Positions 61,385 through 64,000 of a stretch of 64,000 nucleotides of DNA are shown piece after piece (position 1 is the stretch's first letter; the number at the start of each line of letters is the position of its first letter). The stretch is taken from assembly GCA_004295085.1 (NCBI GenBank), contig SHNF01000018.1, positions 62,001 to 126,000 of the forward strand, read 5' to 3'. Made by a program: the position numbers and the translations under genes. This stretch comes from Planctomycetota bacterium. GTDB taxonomy: Bacteria; Planctomycetota; UBA1135. Below the pieces are notes generated by a model, which ran no database searches, was not told the DNA's origin, and saw only the letters and a program-made list of their open reading frames with translations.

Positions 61385-62991
61385 TCGGCGCGCTGCTTCT
61401 GGCGCTGCCGCAGCACGAGATGTCCTGGGCGGCATTCCAGGACAAGCTGCGCGGCGGCTGGGCCGGGCAGATGATCGGCGTCAGCTACGGCTCGGTGTAC
61501 GAGTTCCAGTCCTGCGGCGCGCCGATCCTGGCGCCGCTGCGCGAGTGGAAGCCGGAGCACCTCGAGAACGCGATCCAGCAGGACGACCTGTACGTGGAGA
61601 TGACGTTCCTGAAGACCCTGGCGGCGCACGGCCTGGACGCCACCTGGGAGCAGGCCGGCGCGGACTTCCGCGACAGCCGTTACCCGCTGTGGCACGCCAA
61701 CCACGCCGCGCGCGTCAACCTGCGCGCCGGGATCCCGGCGCCGCAGAGCGGCGACCGCGAGCACAACGCCCACTGCGACGACATCGACTTCCAGATCGAG
61801 GCCGACCTGTTCGGTCTGATCGCGCCCGGGCTGCCGCAGGCCGCCTGCGCGCTGTGCGACGTGTTCGGCCGCGTCATGAACTACGGCGACGGGCTGTACG
61901 GCGGCCGCTTCGTGGCCACGATGTACACGCAGGCCTACCTGGAGCCGGAGCCGACGCCCGCCGCGGTCCGGCGCTGCGTGGAGGCCGGGCTGGCGGCGAT
62001 CCACCCGGAGAGCGCATACGCCGCCCTGCTGCGCGACGTGCTGGCCAGCTTCGACGCGCATCCGGACGACTGGCTGGCGACCTGGAAAGCGGTCGAGGAG
62101 CAGTGGGGGAGCCGGGACTCCTGCCCGGACGGCCTGGACAATCCGTTCAACATCGACGCGAAGCTGAACGGCGCCTACATCGCCATGGGCCTGCTCTACG
62201 GCGGCGGGGACTTCGCCCGGACGCTGGAGATCACCACGCGTTGCGGCCAGGATGCCGACTGCAATCCGAGTAACGCGGCCGGTGTGCTGGGCACGATCTA
62301 CGGCTATTCGCGCATCCCGGCGGAGTACACGAGCGGCATCGCCGCCCTGCACGGCAAGAAGTTCAGCTACACGGACTACGACTTCGTGGCGCTGGCCGTG
62401 GAGTGCGAGCGGCTGGCCCGTGAGCTGCTGCGGCGGGAGGGCGGCAGAGTGGACGAGAGCAAGGGCATGCTGATCATCCCGGAGCAGGCGCCGCGACCGC
62501 CGTCGCAGCTCGAGGCCCTCGGCTACTCCTCCGAGCAGATCAAAGCCGTGGAGAAGGAATGGGCCCTCCGCGTGGTCCCGATGGAGCGCTGGAGCTCCGG
62601 CTGGAAGCTGATCACCTGCGGCGGCGCGATGGACCCGGGCGTGCGCGACTGCTTTGGCTGCAAGAACGTGCTCGTGACTCATCCGGTGAGCCGCGCCGAG
62701 CCGGCGGCTTTCGAGAAGCGCGAGCTCCTGCCGCGCAATTCGCCGAAGCTGCTCCTGGAGGTCGCAAGTCACTCCGATCCGCCCCAGGCGGACTGGGAGC
62801 TGCGTGTCTACGTCAACGGCGAGCTGCTGGAGCGCCGCACGATCCATTCGCCGGGCGCGTTCCAGCGCGTGGAGCTGGATCTCGACCGCTGGGCCGGCCA
62901 GGAGGTGCTCCTGCGCCTCGAGAACGCCGCCGGCGGCGCGGAGGATTGGGCCTGGGAAGCCGCCTACTGGGGTCAGGTGCAAATACTCTGA
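61381..62991 (+). CDS. ADP-ribosylglycohydrolase-like protein with C-terminal beta domain
   Basis: A 536-residue protein whose ATG overlaps the previous stop (ATGA). Residues ~15-350 form the all-helical ADP-ribosylglycohydrolase fold: [30 protein letters not shown] with metal-binding D68/D69, and the second metal site in [20 protein letters not shown]. The C-terminal ~110 residues are a beta-sandwich ([19 protein letters not shown]), possibly carbohydrate-binding. There is only a short hydrophobic start (GALLLALP). Members of this type with secreted neighbours may cleave glycosidic bonds other than ADP-ribose; the substrate is unknown. Confidence 0.88.
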   Translation: MIGALLLALPQHEMSWAAFQDKLRGGWAGQMIGVSYGSVYEFQSCGAPILAPLREWKPEHLENAIQQDDLYVEMTFLKTLAAHGLDATWEQAGADFRDSRYPLWHANHAARVNLRAGIPAPQSGDREHNAHCDDIDFQIEADLFGLIAPGLPQAACALCDVFGRVMNYGDGLYGGRFVATMYTQAYLEPEPTPAAVRRCVEAGLAAIHPESAYAALLRDVLASFDAHPDDWLATWKAVEEQWGSRDSCPDGLDNPFNIDAKLNGAYIAMGLLYGGGDFARTLEITTRCGQDADCNPSNAAGVLGTIYGYSRIPAEYTSGIAALHGKKFSYTDYDFVALAVECERLARELLRREGGRVDESKGMLIIPEQAPRPPSQLEALGYSSEQIKAVEKEWALRVVPMERWSSGWKLITCGGAMDPGVRDCFGCKNVLVTHPVSRAEPAAFEKRELLPRNSPKLLLEVASHSDPPQADWELRVYVNGELLERRTIHSPGAFQRVELDLDRWAGQEVLLRLENAAGGAEDWAWEAAYWGQVQIL

Positions 62992-62999
62992 CCTCCGCG

Positions 63000-64000
63000 T
63001 CAGCGCTCCTCCAGCCGGATCGTGCCCAGGCCGGTCGTCGTGCCGGCGTGGATCTCCACGGGCATGGAGGGATGCACATCAATCCCCATTGAGTACGGCC
63101 CTGGCAGCAGGTTCTCGATGCGCACGCGTCCTCCAATAACCTGCAGCCTCTCGTTAGGCGTGTACCTCAGCGTCTCGCGGACCCGAAAGGAATGCTGCAG
63201 ATGCAGCTCGTGGTATCCAGCTGTCTCGAGCTGGAATTCCAGTGAGCCCAGTTCGCTGGCTTGCGGCAGATTCACCCACCACTCTTCGTCCAAGTCCTCG
63301 AAGCGTACTGGACCCAGCATCGCCAGGAGCTTCCGATTGTGCTCGTCGGAAGCTTGCACGTAGAACCAGCCGTCTCCTTGGCTGGGCAGCCCCTCCAGGA
63401 CGGCGGAGTCATCGTCCAGGATGTCAGAGTGCTCCAGCTCCGGCGCCGCGACCCAGCTCGCGTCCAAGGAATCGCGCGAGTGCCCCCAGGCGAAGCGGCA
63501 GGTGACCGTGCCACCGGCCACCGGCACCGCACCAGGCACCAAGTGGATCTTCAGCGTCCGTTCCGGCAGGAACACAAGATCCAATTCCGAGTACTGCCAG
63601 TCCTTGGCGGGATCCACAGCCAAGTGGTCCACCCGCCGGTCAACGCGGCCCGCTGTAGGATGCCGGGCGAAGAGCTCTGCGCCCGTAGTCATCCCAGAAC
63701 GGAGGGTTTCCATCTGCTCTTCGGTCGCCGGCAGCTCGTAGCGGCCGTCCATGCCCGTGTGCACTGTCCCTTCGATCAGGTATTTCCCTCCGGCGCGAAT
63801 CCTGTAGTGGATCTCTGCATCGGGGACCGCAGTTCCCTGTGGATCCGTCGCCCGTCCGGCCAGGATGCCATAGCGGGTCATCGCCACGTCTACGTCGGTC
63901 CGGGTTCCGGGCACGAATGCTGAACGCGGCGTGTAGCCCTCTGCTTTAACGTACAGGTTGGCATCCATCAGATCGGCCACGCGGGCGACGCCGAACTCGT
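63000..64000 (-). CDS. Carboxypeptidase-regulatory-like multidomain protein (5' end outside window)
   Basis: The frame is open to base 64000 (EFGVARVADLMD precedes the first possible start), so at least 333 residues are seen and the N-terminus is missing. Visible domains are beta-sandwiches with GRATDPQGTAVPDAEIHYRI and GMDGRYELPA, the pattern of regulatory-like domains, then VRIENLLPGPYSMGIDVHPSMPVEI at the end. Similar in type to the protein at 21951-24179 (shared pattern GxxxDxxGxxVxxAxI), and likewise a little less GC-rich. Extracytoplasmic location inferred. Confidence 0.75.
   Translation of the reverse strand, partial: EFGVARVADLMDANLYVKAEGYTPRSAFVPGTRTDVDVAMTRYGILAGRATDPQGTAVPDAEIHYRIRAGGKYLIEGTVHTGMDGRYELPATEEQMETLRSGMTTGAELFARHPTAGRVDRRVDHLAVDPAKDWQYSELDLVFLPERTLKIHLVPGAVPVAGGTVTCRFAWGHSRDSLDASWVAAPELEHSDILDDDSAVLEGLPSQGDGWFYVQASDEHNRKLLAMLGPVRFEDLDEEWWVNLPQASELGSLEFQLETAGYHELHLQHSFRVRETLRYTPNERLQVIGGRVRIENLLPGPYSMGIDVHPSMPVEIHAGTTTGLGTIRLEER

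Overview
This 64 kb window is very GC-rich and densely coding, with genes on both strands, short gaps and many four-base start/stop overlaps (ATGA or GTGA). No gene-free stretch exceeds about 300 bases. I see no rRNA, tRNA, CRISPR array or complete insertion sequence. The gene content points to Planctomycetota. The strongest marker is the pair of a planctomycete-type cytochrome c/DUF1549/DUF1553 protein followed by a DUF1501 protein. Others are Tat-exported Gfo/Idh and TIM-barrel proteins, a PVC-type membrane-bound dehydrogenase next to a multihaem cytochrome, FG-GAP propeller proteins, and many secreted proteins sharing one C-terminal module. The phylum call is an inference from these families; no marker gene for finer placement is present.

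Layout. 1-9 kb holds secreted or exported proteins: beta-propellers with the shared C-terminal module, a Gfo/Idh oxidoreductase, an M2 (ACE-like) dipeptidyl carboxypeptidase lipoprotein, a copper-radical (glyoxal/galactose oxidase-like) protein and a metzincin protease. 9-17 kb is a glycan region. Leftward are rfbF (CDP-glucose synthesis), an FG-GAP protein and a GT2 glycosyltransferase. Rightward is a four-gene operon of CDP-glucose 4,6-dehydratase, RfbC-like epimerase, SDR reductase/epimerase and a DPM1/GtrB-like lipid-sugar transferase, all coupled by ATGA overlaps. Together they look like a route to a CDP-6-deoxyhexose and its transfer to a lipid carrier. 18-22 kb is a single 1285-residue fusion of a zinc-type alcohol dehydrogenase with a long C-terminal part resembling S-adenosylhomocysteine hydrolase, the most unusual protein here.

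22-34 kb carries a carboxypeptidase-regulatory-like protein, a DUF4838 protein, a degenerate peptidase-MA protein, a secreted thioredoxin-like protein whose signal peptide is separated from its body by an in-frame TGA followed by a hairpin, an MgtC/DUF4010 membrane protein, lipoproteins, a POT peptide transporter with an unusual external insertion, and a PHP-domain hydrolase. 35-46 kb is respiratory or carbohydrate-related and planctomycete-typical: a pentahaem cytochrome plus PVC dehydrogenase, a YheT-like hydrolase, and the DUF1549/1553-DUF1501 pair. 46-50 kb is a TetR-controlled DevBCA-type exporter with a clear promoter/operator.

51.5-55.4 kb is a visibly lower-GC block with a second copper-radical-oxidase paralogue (one active-site tyrosine replaced) and a second FG-GAP protein; it may be acquired DNA. 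55-64 kb has an iodotyrosine-deiodinase-like nitroreductase, a TPR lipoprotein, an APC permease coupled to a Rieske oxygenase, a GNAT enzyme, a decayed DUF4160 gene next to an intact DUF2442 gene, a TIM-barrel protein coupled to an ADP-ribosylglycohydrolase, and a partial regulatory-like protein at the right edge.
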